From Clavibacter sp. VKM Ac-2872 (GTDB lineage Bacteria > Actinomycetota > Actinomycetes > Actinomycetales > Microbacteriaceae): 64,000 nt of DNA. Position numbers and translations under genes: made by a program. Position 1 is the stretch's first letter. Every line of letters starts with the position of its first letter. The stretch is taken from positions 2,089,069 to 2,153,068 of the forward strand of contig NZ_JADKRR010000001.1 in NCBI RefSeq assembly GCF_015351105.1, read 5' to 3'. This document shows positions 16,387 through 24,524 of the stretch, in pieces. A model generated the notes under the pieces. The model worked only from the letters and a program-made list of their open reading frames with translations. It had not been told where the DNA came from and did not search any database.

Positions 16387-17223
16387 ATGACCGAGATCAC
16401 CGCCCACCACGGGCTCCTGAAGGACACGAACCTGCACGTCGACGACACCGGGGGCACGGGCCGCCCCGTGGTCCTCATCCACGGCTGGCCGCTCTCCGGG
16501 GAGTCGTGGAGCAAGCAGGTGCCCGCGTTCCAGGCCGCCGGCTACCGCGTCATCACCTACGACCGCCGCGGCTTCGGCCGCAGCGACAAGCCGCTCACCG
16601 GCTACGACTACGACACCTTCGCGTCCGACCTCGACGCCGTGCTCACCGAGCTCGACCTCCGCGACGTCACGCTCGTCGGCTTCTCGATGGGCGGCGGCGA
16701 GATCGCCCGCTACATCGGGACGCGCGGCGAGGAGCGCCTGCACAGCGTCGTGTTCGCCTCCGCCGTGCCGCCGTACCTGGAGAAGACCGACGACAACCCG
16801 GACGGCCCGCTCACCAAGGACGCGGCCGCCGAGATGACCGCCGGCCTGACCAAGGACGAGGACTCCTTCTACGACGAGTTCACGACCGGCTTCTACTCGG
16901 CGAACGGCGTGCTCAAGGTCACCGAGGCGGAGCGCCAGGAGGCGATCGCGCTCGCGCACCAGTCGAAGAAGCACGCGGCGCTCGCGTCGATGGCCGCGTT
17001 CGCGACCACGGACTTCCGGGACGACCTCACCAAGGTCACGGTGCCGACGCTCGTCATCCACGGCGACAGCGACGCGACCGTGCCGTTCGAGGGATCCGGC
17101 GAGCGCACCCACCGCGCCATCGCCGGCTCCGAGCTGCACGTCGTGAAGGACGCCCCGCACGGCGTCACGGTCAGCCACCCCGAGGAGTGGAACCAGGCCG
17201 TGCTGGAGTTCCTGAGGAAGTAG
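16387..17223 (+). CDS. Alpha/beta hydrolase, non-haem chloroperoxidase/esterase type
   Basis: The 278-residue protein has the oxyanion-hole motif 'VLIHGWPLSGESW', the nucleophile elbow 'LVGFSMGGGEIARYIG' (serine about 100), the acid 'VIHGDSDATVPFEGSG' and the histidine 'VVKDAPHGVTVSHPEEW'. This pattern fits the cofactor-free haloperoxidase/esterase group of cytoplasmic alpha/beta hydrolases, which act as esterases or perhydrolases. It stands alone between a divergent CoA ligase and a convergent small regulator, and a hairpin terminates it. Confidence 0.87.
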   Translation: MTEITAHHGLLKDTNLHVDDTGGTGRPVVLIHGWPLSGESWSKQVPAFQAAGYRVITYDRRGFGRSDKPLTGYDYDTFASDLDAVLTELDLRDVTLVGFSMGGGEIARYIGTRGEERLHSVVFASAVPPYLEKTDDNPDGPLTKDAAAEMTAGLTKDEDSFYDEFTTGFYSANGVLKVTEAERQEAIALAHQSKKHAALASMAAFATTDFRDDLTKVTVPTLVIHGDSDATVPFEGSGERTHRAIAGSELHVVKDAPHGVTVSHPEEWNQAVLEFLRK

Positions 17224-17238
17224 CTCCGCGCATCACCC

Positions 17239-17274
17239 GCAGGGGCGCTGATCCGATCGGGTCAGCGCCCCTGC
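17239..17274. terminator. Bidirectional terminator overlapping a stop codon
   Basis: GCAGGGGCGCTGA (17239-17251) pairs perfectly with 17262-17274, with a 10-nt loop. The right arm includes the stop codon of the convergent gene. Confidence 0.75.
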
Positions 17275-17609
17275 GTGCGCTTGTAGGGCTTCGGCTGGCC
17301 CTTGACGACGGGCGCGCGGCCCTGGCCCTTGGAGGCCTTCGCCTTCCCGCCGGCCGGCGGCTTCGGCGCCTCGGGCGGGGTGGACGGCTTCGCCAGCTCC
17401 TCGATGGCCTCGTCGTACGCGAGGCGGCCGGTCTTCGTCAGGCGCGTCTCCGTGCTCTGCGGGTCGAACACGGCACGGCCGTAGTGCTCCTCGATCGCGC
17501 GGATGGAGGAGGCGAGCTTCGCGCGCGAGATGCCGAGCTGATCCGCCGCCTTCGGCAGGTGCAGCACCTCGGCCGCGACCACGAAGTGTCGCTGGTGGCT
17601 GATCTTCAC
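17262..17609 (-). CDS. LysR-type HTH domain-only protein with basic tail
   Basis: The 115-residue protein consists of an N-terminal winged-helix of the LysR class (about 1-65: 'HFVVAAEVLHLPKAADQLGISRAKLASSIRAIEEHYG', with 'TKTGRLAYDEA' after it), then a 45-residue Pro/Lys/Gly-rich basic tail. The inducer-binding domain of about 200 residues is absent. The frame ends cleanly at the terminator, so this looks like a stable short form, not an assembly break. It may bind DNA as a small architectural or regulatory protein without an effector. Confidence 0.7.
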   Translation of the reverse strand: MKISHQRHFVVAAEVLHLPKAADQLGISRAKLASSIRAIEEHYGRAVFDPQSTETRLTKTGRLAYDEAIEELAKPSTPPEAPKPPAGGKAKASKGQGRAPVVKGQPKPYKRTQGR

Positions 17610-17722
17610 GCGTGGTGCCTCTCGTCGCGGCGGATGCCGGATGTCCCACGGTACAGGGCGGGTCGGCCGCCGCCGGGCGGGTAGCGTCGAGGCGGCGGAC
17701 GGCGTCTGTGGGGAGGCACGGC

Positions 17723-18343
17723 ATGGCGGGACTCGAGGTCGTGGCGGCGGTGCTCGTCCGCGACGGGCGCGCGCTCGCCTGTCGCCGCGCGGCGCACAAG
17801 CAGGGCGCGGGCACGTGGGAGTTCCCGGGCGGCAAGGTGGAGCCCGGCGAGACGCCCGAGGCGGCGCTCGCGCGGGAGATCCGCGAGGAGCTCGGCATCG
17901 ACGTGACTGTCGGCGCGCTCGTCGACCGCTCCGAGGTGCCCGTCGGCGAGCGCGTGATCGACCTCGCCTGCTACCGGGCGGATCCCCTCGGCCCGCTGCC
18001 GACGACGAGCACCGACCACGACGAGCTGCGCTGGGTGCCGCTCGCGGACCTCGGCGAGCTCGACTGGTCGGCGCCCGACCTGCCCGCCGTGCGCCGCCTG
18101 GTGATCCAGGCCCGACACCCGGACGCCGACTGGGTCATCGACGTGGGCGCGCCGCCGCGGGCTGCCGATCCCGCGCACGACCGGCACGCCGCCCTGCTCG
18201 CGGAGGCGGCCGAGGGCGCGCAGGCATCCCTCGACGCGCTCGCCGTGGCGGTGCGCGCGGCCCACGCGGCCGGGCTCGACGAGCACCGCATCGCGGTCGC
18301 GGCCCGCCTGTCCCTGGCGCACGTGCGGGACGTCCTCGGCTGA
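17723..18343 (+). CDS. NUDIX hydrolase, MutT-like, with helical C-terminal extension
   Basis: The 206-residue protein has a full Nudix box at about 33-55: 'GGKVEPGETPEAALAREI' followed by 'REELGI'. The upstream 'ALACRRAAHKQGAGTWEFPGG' resembles MutT/CTP pyrophosphohydrolases that clean 8-oxo-dGTP or similar nucleotides. After the Nudix domain (to about 135) come about 70 extra residues, predicted helical, ending 'DEHRIAVAARLSLAHVRDVLG', which reads like a helix-turn-helix. ATG 17723 is chosen from GGGAGG 7 nt upstream. Confidence 0.8.
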   Translation: MAGLEVVAAVLVRDGRALACRRAAHKQGAGTWEFPGGKVEPGETPEAALAREIREELGIDVTVGALVDRSEVPVGERVIDLACYRADPLGPLPTTSTDHDELRWVPLADLGELDWSAPDLPAVRRLVIQARHPDADWVIDVGAPPRAADPAHDRHAALLAEAAEGAQASLDALAVAVRAAHAAGLDEHRIAVAARLSLAHVRDVLG

Positions 18344-18357
18344 TCCGTCGCGAGAGC

Positions 18358-18388
18358 TTGACCTCAAGCGACCTTCACCTGCTGGGAT
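18358..18388 (+). promoter_or_regulatory. Promoter with 19-nt spacer before the VOC gene
   Basis: TTGACC (18358-18363) and TGGGAT (18383-18388) are 19 nt apart, and CCTCAAG lies in the spacer. Long spacers with a CTTGACCTCAAG start are the layout of promoters twisted open by MerR-family activators. The -10 ends 6 nt before the ATG, so the mRNA would be nearly leaderless. No merR-like gene is adjacent. Confidence 0.35.
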
Positions 18389-18394
18389 CGGCGC

Positions 18395-19054
18395 ATGATC
18401 ATCCACGCCGTCACCCTGCCCGCCCGCGACACCGCCGAGGTCGCCGACGCCTACCGCGCGCTCGGCTTCCCCGTGCGCACGACCGAGGACGCCGCCGAGG
18501 TGGAGGTCGGGACGACCCGCCTCCGCTTCGACCGGGACCCCGGATACCGCGGCGCGCACCACCTGGCGTTCACGATCCCGACGGGCTCCTTCGCGGCCGC
18601 GCGCGCGTGGATCGGCGAGCGCGCGGAGGTCATCGCGCCCGACGGACGGGACGAGTTCGCGGGGCCGGGCACGTGGGACTCGCGCTCGGTCTACCTCCGC
18701 GGACCCGACGCGCAGGTGCTGGAGCTGATCGAGCGCCGCGCCCTCGCACCCGGCCCCGGTGCGCGCGAGCCGTTCCGGGCATCCGACGTCGTCTCGGTGA
18801 GCGAGGTCGGCGTCGTCGTCGACGACGTGCCCGCCGCGGTCGGGCTGCTGGCGGAGGCCGGCCTCCACCCCTACGGCGGCTTCGCCACGGACGGGTTCGC
18901 CGCGGTCGGCGACGTCGAGGGGCTCGTGATCCTCGTGGCCCGCGGCCGGGCATGGGTCCCCGAGGGCACGCAGGTCGCCGCCGACGTGCCGGTGGTCGTC
19001 GACGCGGGGCTCGGACGGGAGATCGCGCTCGGGGCGGGCCGGCTGCTGCGCTGA
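18395..19054 (+). CDS. VOC (glyoxalase-fold) family protein
   Basis: The 219-residue product consists of two VOC half-modules. The first runs 'IIHAVTLPARDTAEVADAYRALGFPV' to 'VYLRGPDAQVLELIERRAL', the second starts at 'VSEVGVVVDDVPAAVGLLAEAGL'. Metal-binding positions of glyoxalases are only partly kept (His4, Glu in 'LELIE'). The reaction is unknown and could be isomerase, dioxygenase or antibiotic-binding. No Shine-Dalgarno is seen before the ATG, consistent with a leaderless message. Confidence 0.75.
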   Translation: MIIHAVTLPARDTAEVADAYRALGFPVRTTEDAAEVEVGTTRLRFDRDPGYRGAHHLAFTIPTGSFAAARAWIGERAEVIAPDGRDEFAGPGTWDSRSVYLRGPDAQVLELIERRALAPGPGAREPFRASDVVSVSEVGVVVDDVPAAVGLLAEAGLHPYGGFATDGFAAVGDVEGLVILVARGRAWVPEGTQVAADVPVVVDAGLGREIALGAGRLLR

Positions 19055-19203
19055 CGCGGGGGCGCGGACGGGCGGGATCGGCCACGCCCCCGGGCGGGGG
19101 CTGGGGACGACGGGGTCCGGCGGGAGCGTCGACCGCCGTAGCGTCCACCTCCGTCCGGCGGCCGTCGCCGCGGACCTCCCCGACCCGATCCGAGAGACGC
19201 CCC

Positions 19204-20148
19204 ATGCCCGCGACACCCCCCGCGTTCCGCTCCCGCGCCGCCGCCATCGCCGCCCTGACCCTCGTCGCCGCCCTCGCCGTCCCCACGGCCGCCCAGGCCG
19301 CGGCGCCCGTGCACCACGCCGTGACCCGGCCCGTCGCCGCGCACCACCCCGTGACCCGGCCCGTCCCCCGCCCCGTCGTCGCGCACGCTCCCCAGCCGCC
19401 CGCCGTCGACCAGATCGTCGTCCCCGCCACGGCGGATGCGCGCTTCGGCGGCGGCACGATCTTCGCGCCGCGGGGCGCCGGGCAGAAGGTCCTCGGATCG
19501 GTCGTCGTCACCCCCGGGTTCCACGGCAGGAAGTCGGACATGGCCGTCTACGGCACCGAGCTCGCCGCGGAGGGCTTCGTCGTCTTCACCATCGACACGC
19601 GCGACCGCGCCGACCTCCCCGACCAGCGCGCGACCGAGATGCTCGCAGCCGCGGACTACCTCACCGGCCGGAGCGCCGTGAAGGGCGAGGTCTCCCCGGA
19701 CCGCGTCGCGCTCCTCGGCTACTCCATGGGAGGCGGCGGGACGCTCCAGGCCGCGCAGGAGCGCCCGTCGATCAAGGCCGCGCTGACCCTCATGCCATAC
19801 GACTACCCGCCCGCCGGCGACCCGAAGGCGGTCCACCCCGCGTACCCGGAGCTGACGGTGCCGACGCTCATCATCACCGGGCAGAAGGACGCGACCGCGA
19901 TCCCGGCGAAGTTCGGCAAGCCCGCCTACGACTCCATCCCGGCCGGCACCCCCAAGCAGTACCTCCAGCTGACGGGGCTCGGCCACGCGGCCGGCATGGG
20001 GAAGCCGACCGCCACGATCCGGGCGGCCATCACCGCGTTCCTCGAGCGCTACCTCGACGGCGACACCGCCTACGCGAAGGACATCTGCCCGGCCCCGAAG
20101 GTCGGCGGTCCCATCAGCGCATCCACGAGCTCCTGCGGCACGAGCTGA
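19204..20148 (+). CDS. Secreted cutinase/polyester-hydrolase-like enzyme (paralogue 1)
   Basis: The 314-residue precursor has a signal peptide (1-32, AQA-AA site), a His/Pro/Val-rich linker (33-65) and an alpha/beta-hydrolase domain closely patterned on actinobacterial cutinases such as Thermobifida Cut2. Shared features are 'VVTPGF' (oxyanion strand), 'GFVVFTIDT', 'LPDQRATEM', the nucleophile elbow 'GYSMGGGGTLQAA' (Ser174), 'VPTLIITGQKDATAIP' (Asp229), His261 in 'GLGHAAG', and a C-terminal 'FLERYLDGDTAYAKDICP' ending in a second cysteine (C295/C311, the conserved disulfide). These enzymes split cutin-type polyesters and short esters outside the cell. Differences from known enzymes: Phe replaces the Tyr of the aromatic clamp, and the Trp after the nucleophile strand is replaced by 'MPYDYPP'. 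Confidence 0.82.
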   Translation: MPATPPAFRSRAAAIAALTLVAALAVPTAAQAAAPVHHAVTRPVAAHHPVTRPVPRPVVAHAPQPPAVDQIVVPATADARFGGGTIFAPRGAGQKVLGSVVVTPGFHGRKSDMAVYGTELAAEGFVVFTIDTRDRADLPDQRATEMLAAADYLTGRSAVKGEVSPDRVALLGYSMGGGGTLQAAQERPSIKAALTLMPYDYPPAGDPKAVHPAYPELTVPTLIITGQKDATAIPAKFGKPAYDSIPAGTPKQYLQLTGLGHAAGMGKPTATIRAAITAFLERYLDGDTAYAKDICPAPKVGGPISASTSSCGTS

Positions 20149-20306
20149 TCCCCCGCACGCCTCCCGCGTCTCGCGCGCAGATCATCCCCAGGCGGCCCGG
20201 CTGGGGAGGACGGGGCAGGGGTCTGCGTCGCCCGCCCCTAATGTCCTGACGAACCTCCGTCCGCGGCGAGCGCCGCAGGCTCCCCCCATCGAACAGAGAG
20301 ACGCCC

Positions 20307-21206
20307 ATGCCCGCCATGATCTCCGCGCTCCGCTCGCGTCCCGCGGCCGTCGCCGCGCTCGCCCTCGTCGCCACGCTCGCTATCCCCACCGCCGCGCAGG
20401 CGTCCACGCCCGTCCACCACGCGGCCGCGCGCACCGCCGTCCCGCACCACGCGCCCTTCGCGGTGCGCACCACGGTCGTCCCGAAGACGGCCGTGAAGGC
20501 GTTCGGCGGCGGCGTCATCTACACGCCGCAGGACACGGGCAAGCCCGTCCTCGGCGCCGTCGTCATCACCCCCGGCTTCACCGACACGAACGCCGACGAG
20601 AAGGCGACGGCCGAGCTCGTCGCCTCGCAGGGCTTCGTCGCGTTCGCCATCGACACCCTCGACGTGTACGACCTGCCCGACCAGCGCGCCACCGAGATGC
20701 TCGCCGCCGCGGACTACCTCACCGGGACGAGCGCGGTGAAGTCCGAGGTGTCCGCGAACGACGTCGCCCTCCTCGGCTACTCGTTCGGCGGCGGCGGCAC
20801 GATGCAGGCGGCGCAGTCGCGCCCGTCCATCAAGGCAGCGGTCACGCTCATGCCGTACGACTTCCCGCCCGCGGACCAGCCGGACGCGCAGTACCCGGCG
20901 TACCCGAAGCTGACGGTGCCCACGCTGGTCATCACGGGCCAGAAGGACGACGTCGCCGTCCCGGCGGACTTCGGCAAGCCCGCGTACGACTCCATCCCCG
21001 CGGGCACGCCGAAGCAGTACCTGGAGCTGAAGGGCCTCGACCACTACGCCGGCCATCGCGCTCCGACCCCCACGATCCGCACCGCGGTCACGGCGTTCCT
21101 CAAGCGCTACCTCGACGGCAACAGCGCCTACGCGAAGTTCATCTGCCCGGCCCCGAAGGTCGGCGGTCCCATCACCGCGTCGATCAGCTCCTGCCCCAAG
21201 GGCTGA
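20307..21206 (+). CDS. Secreted cutinase/polyester-hydrolase-like enzyme (paralogue 2)
   Basis: The 299-residue paralogue of the preceding gene is about 70% identical over the catalytic domain. It has a signal peptide (1-32), a shorter His-containing linker and the triad Ser159 ('GYSFGGGGTMQAA'), Asp214 ('GQKDDVAVP') and His246 ('GLDHYAGH'). The cysteine pair is C280/C296. The elbow has GYSFG where paralogue 1 and known cutinases have G-S-M-G. Like paralogue 1 it lacks the active-site Trp and has 'MPYDFPP' there. It has its own upstream region with a TAATGT -10-like element (about 20239) and a GAGAGACGCCC leader before ATG. Cutin, suberin or small plant esters are candidate substrates. Confidence 0.82.
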   Translation: MPAMISALRSRPAAVAALALVATLAIPTAAQASTPVHHAAARTAVPHHAPFAVRTTVVPKTAVKAFGGGVIYTPQDTGKPVLGAVVITPGFTDTNADEKATAELVASQGFVAFAIDTLDVYDLPDQRATEMLAAADYLTGTSAVKSEVSANDVALLGYSFGGGGTMQAAQSRPSIKAAVTLMPYDFPPADQPDAQYPAYPKLTVPTLVITGQKDDVAVPADFGKPAYDSIPAGTPKQYLELKGLDHYAGHRAPTPTIRTAVTAFLKRYLDGNSAYAKFICPAPKVGGPITASISSCPKG

Positions 21207-21222
21207 TCCCCTCCGCTCCATC

Positions 21223-21262
21223 CCGCGCGGCGTCCGACCATCCGGTCGGGCGCCGCGCGGGC
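21223..21262 (+). terminator. Strong terminator after the cutinase-like pair
   Basis: An 18-bp stem with one G-T pair (21223-21240 with 21245-21262) and the tetraloop ATCC. It is the most stable hairpin seen in the window and lies 17 bases after the stop codon. Confidence 0.8.
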
Positions 21263-22891
21263 GTGTCCCCCGGGCAGGCGCCTAGGGTGGGGACGAACCA
21301 CCATCCGCCCCCGCTCGACGCGGGCCGGCCACCGAACGGAGCGCTGATCGCGCTGAGCACCACCCCGCCGCCCGGCGACTCGCGGCGCCCCCGCCGGGAT
21401 CCCGGGGCCGCGCGCCCGCCGCGCCAGCGCCGCCGCCGCGTCAACCCGCAGGAGATGCGCGACGTCCGCGCCCGCCTCCGCGGCACCATCTACGAGGGCA
21501 CCGAGCCCGCGCACGGGCGCCTCGGCGACCTCTACTCCCCGCGCCAGATCGTCGACTTCTGCCTCGACCTCGGCGAGGTGATGCTCGCGTCGGGCGCCGA
21601 CGTCCGCGCGGTCGAGATCGCGATCGTCGCCGTGAGCACCAAGTGGAACCTCGCGCCGCTGGAGCTCGACATCACGGGCACGGCCATCACCATCCAGTAC
21701 GCGCCGCTCGAGGGTCCGCCGCTCGTGAAGCTGCGCGTCGTCACGGCCGAGGGCAGCGACCTGCACCGGCTCTCGCTCGTCTACCAGATCGTCGACGAGC
21801 TGCTGCACGACGACCGCGACATGACGAGCGCCGTCGACGGCCTCGTCGAGGTGCTCCGGTCGCCGCCGCGCTGGCCGTCGTGGATCACCGACGCCGCCAT
21901 GGGCCTGTTCGGCGTCTCCGTCTCGCTGCAGGCGGGCGGCTCGCTGCCGGGTGCCGTCGGGGCGTTCCTCTTGATGATCGGCGCGATGGTGCTCGGCCGG
22001 CAGCTGTCGCGCCGCGGCATCCCGCCGTTCTTCGTGGTGGCCGTGCAGTCGGCGATCGTCGCCGCCGTCGGCACGCTCGCGATCTGGTCGGGCGTGATGC
22101 CCGCGGGGAGCGCCGCCGCGATGGTCGCGGCCGTGGTGGTGCTGATCCTCCCCCACGTCACCATCGTCACCTGGGCGCAGGACGCGATCTCCGGCTTCCG
22201 GGCCATGGCGCTGTCGCGGGCGATGATCATCGTGCTCATCGTCGCGGGCATCGCCGTCGGGATCCCGGGCGGCCTCGCCCTCACCGCCGGGGTCGACATC
22301 GAGGTGGATCCCACCGACATCACGCTGCGGGCGCTCCCCCTCTGGATGCTGCTGATCACCACGTTCTTCGCGGCCGGCGCCACCGGGATCACGCAGGGCG
22401 CCAACGCGCGCGTGATGCCCGTCGCGATCGGCATGGCGCTCGTCGGCACGGTGTCACTCTGGATCCTCAAGGCCGCCGGCGTCCCGCTGCTCGCGGCGAC
22501 GTTCCTGGTGGCGACGCTGCTCGGCGCGCTCGGCACGGTGGTCGCGGCGCGCGTCCGGGTGTCAGCCACGGCGATCGCGGTGCCCGCCTTCTGCGGGTCC
22601 CTCCTGCCCTCGCTCGCGGTCGCCTCGGCGCTGCTCAACTCGATGGCGGGCACGTCCGGCGCGACCGGCGCGTTCGTCGGCGCGATGGCGACGACCCTCG
22701 CGATCGGCGCGGGCCTCGTGCTCGGCAGCCTGCTCGCGACGCCGCAGGCGCGTCGCCACCTCCGCCGCCGGGCGAAGCGCGTCGTGGTGCAGTCGGTGCG
22801 CCTCGACACGACCCCGATCGGCATCATCCGCGACCCGTCGCTGCTCGACGCGCCGCAGCGCCCGGCGGGCGGCGGCACGGACCTCGGCTGA
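21263..22891 (+). CDS. Threonine/serine exporter, ThrE family
   Basis: The membrane protein is fused from the two exporter halves: a cytoplasmic N-terminal domain ('MRDVRARLRGTIYEG', 'VDFCLDLGEVMLASGADVRAVE', 'ITIQYAPLEGPP') and about ten membrane helices from residue 190 on. ThrE of Corynebacterium exports L-threonine and L-serine by proton antiport. The given left end is the longest open frame (GTG 21263), but this GTG touches the terminator stem and has no ribosome-binding site. A TAGGGT -10-like box sits at about 21284, so translation more likely starts downstream, perhaps at CTG 21353 (giving 'MSTTPPPGD', GGAG 11 nt upstream). The start is unresolved. Confidence 0.85.
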   Translation: MSPGQAPRVGTNHHPPPLDAGRPPNGALIALSTTPPPGDSRRPRRDPGAARPPRQRRRRVNPQEMRDVRARLRGTIYEGTEPAHGRLGDLYSPRQIVDFCLDLGEVMLASGADVRAVEIAIVAVSTKWNLAPLELDITGTAITIQYAPLEGPPLVKLRVVTAEGSDLHRLSLVYQIVDELLHDDRDMTSAVDGLVEVLRSPPRWPSWITDAAMGLFGVSVSLQAGGSLPGAVGAFLLMIGAMVLGRQLSRRGIPPFFVVAVQSAIVAAVGTLAIWSGVMPAGSAAAMVAAVVVLILPHVTIVTWAQDAISGFRAMALSRAMIIVLIVAGIAVGIPGGLALTAGVDIEVDPTDITLRALPLWMLLITTFFAAGATGITQGANARVMPVAIGMALVGTVSLWILKAAGVPLLAATFLVATLLGALGTVVAARVRVSATAIAVPAFCGSLLPSLAVASALLNSMAGTSGATGAFVGAMATTLAIGAGLVLGSLLATPQARRHLRRRAKRVVVQSVRLDTTPIGIIRDPSLLDAPQRPAGGGTDLG

Positions 22892-22983
22892 CCTCGCACG
22901 CGACCGGCGGCCGCGGAGCCCGGGCATAGCCTGGATCCACCTGTCCCCATGCGGGACGCCACCCACCCGCGAGGAGGATCCCC

Positions 22984-24219
22984 ATGGACGTGCACCCCGG
23001 AGTCACCCTGCTGGACGACGACGTGCGGGACGCGCACGAGCTGTTCCGCTCGCTGCACGCGCACCCCGAGCTCTCGATGCAGGAGCACGCGACCGCGGCC
23101 GCGATCGAGGCGTACCTGGAGGCGATCGGCGCCGAGACGAGCCGCTGCGGCGGCACCGGCGTGGTCGGGATCCTCCGCAACGGCGACGGCCCCGTGGTCG
23201 CGTTCCGCGCCGACACCGACGGCCTCCCCATCCTCGAGGAGACCGGCCTCGCGCACGCCAGCCGCGACACGGGGATCGACCCGTCGGGGACGGAGGTGCC
23301 CACGATGCACGGCTGCGGGCACGACTTCCACGTCGCCGCCGCGCTCACCACCGCGCAGGCGCTCGCCGCGAACCGCGACGCGTGGGCCGGCACGATCGTC
23401 TTCGTGTTCCAGCCCGGCGAGGAGACCGGCGAGGGCGCCCGCGCGATGCTCGCCGACGGCCTCTGGGATCGCGCGCCGCGCCCCGAGGTGATCCTCGGCC
23501 AGCACGTCTTCCCGCTCCCCGTCGGCGTGGTCGCGACGCGCGAGGGCGCGTTCATGAGCATGAGCGACTCGTGGAAGGTCACCGTGAAGGGCCGCGGCGC
23601 GCACGGGTCGCAGCCGCAGAACTCCATCGACCCGATCGTCGCGGCCAGCGCCATCGTCCTGCGGCTGCAGACCGTGGTCGCGCGCGAGGTCGACCCGCAG
23701 GCCGCCGCGGTCGTGACCGTCGGCACGTTCCAGGCGGGCACGAAGGAGAACATCATCCCCGAGCACGCGGTGCTCGGCCTCAGCATCCGCACGTTCGACC
23801 CGGCCGTGCGGGAGCGCGTGCTGGGGTCCGTGCGGCGGATCATCCTCGCCGAGGCCGCCGCGAGCGGGGCACCGGAGCCCGAGATCGAGGAGATCGTCTC
23901 GTTCCCGCTCAACCGCAACGACCCGGAGGCGACGCGCGGCGTCGTCGCGGCGCTCACCGCGCAGCTCGGGGCCGACCGGGTCGTCGAGTCGCCGCCGATC
24001 ATGGGCAGCGAGGACTTCGGGATCCTCGGGGAGGCCATCGGCGTGCCCACCGTCTACTGGGCCTTCGGCGGCGTCGAGGCGTCGGCGTTCGGCGGCGAGA
24101 CCCCGCCGCCCGGCAACCACACGCCGCAGTTCGCGCCGACCATGGAGGGCACGATCGAGACGGGCGTCAAGGCCGCGACGGCCGCCCTGCTCTCGCGGGT
24201 CGGCGTGGGCCGCGCGTAG
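22984..24219 (+). CDS. M20-family amidohydrolase
   Basis: The 411-residue zinc peptidase-like amidohydrolase has the IAA-amino-acid hydrolase/hippuricase pattern: 'HAHPELSMQEHATAAAIEAYL', 'VAFRADTDGLPILEETGL', 'MHGCGHDFHVAAAL' (metal ligands Cys/His), 'FVFQPGEETGEGARAM' (catalytic Glu) and 'IMGSEDFGILGEAIGVPTVYW' near the end. It would cleave N-acyl amino acids, or auxin-type conjugates if the organism meets them in plants, which is an inference from family members. GAGGAGGATCCCC precedes the ATG. The TAGCCT at about 22927 could be the -10. Confidence 0.87.
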   Translation: MDVHPGVTLLDDDVRDAHELFRSLHAHPELSMQEHATAAAIEAYLEAIGAETSRCGGTGVVGILRNGDGPVVAFRADTDGLPILEETGLAHASRDTGIDPSGTEVPTMHGCGHDFHVAAALTTAQALAANRDAWAGTIVFVFQPGEETGEGARAMLADGLWDRAPRPEVILGQHVFPLPVGVVATREGAFMSMSDSWKVTVKGRGAHGSQPQNSIDPIVAASAIVLRLQTVVAREVDPQAAAVVTVGTFQAGTKENIIPEHAVLGLSIRTFDPAVRERVLGSVRRIILAEAAASGAPEPEIEEIVSFPLNRNDPEATRGVVAALTAQLGADRVVESPPIMGSEDFGILGEAIGVPTVYWAFGGVEASAFGGETPPPGNHTPQFAPTMEGTIETGVKAATAALLSRVGVGRA

Positions 24220-24255
24220 GGTCGAGCGGACACGCACACGACAGGAGGCACCACC

Positions 24256-24495
24256 ATGTCCGATGCACTCGTCGCCGGGGCCGTCGTCGGCCCGCTCGCC
24301 ATCGCCTACGTCGCACTCGTCGTGACGGCGCTCGTGCAGGTCGTCCGCGATCGGACGCTCGCCGGGCTCTCCCGCGACCTCTGGATCGCGGCGCTCGTGC
24401 TCGTTCCGGTCCTCGGCGCGCTCGCCTGGTACGCGGTCGGGCACCGCACGGCCGACGCGCAGCGCGCCATCGATCGCCTGCGGCTCAGCCTGTAG
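24256..24495 (+). CDS. Small membrane protein with PLD-nuclease N-terminal (PLDc_N) motif
   Basis: The 79-residue product has two membrane helices (about 10-31 and 43-64), separated by 'VVRDRTLAGLSRDLWIAALVLVPVLGALAWYAVG', quoted to show the PLDc_N-like second helix. Such stand-alone domains resemble the anchor of cardiolipin synthases without the phosphodiesterase. AGGAGG lies 8 nt upstream. Function unknown. Confidence 0.6.
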   Translation: MSDALVAGAVVGPLAIAYVALVVTALVQVVRDRTLAGLSRDLWIAALVLVPVLGALAWYAVGHRTADAQRAIDRLRLSL

Positions 24496-24524
24496 TCACG
24501 TCACGCCGCTCACGCCGGAGCGCC

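Noticed and set aside
17723-18343. NrtR-type NUDIX transcriptional regulator
   Set aside because: The Nudix box is intact and the C-terminal part is too short and different from the winged helix of NrtR. A hydrolase is the safer call.
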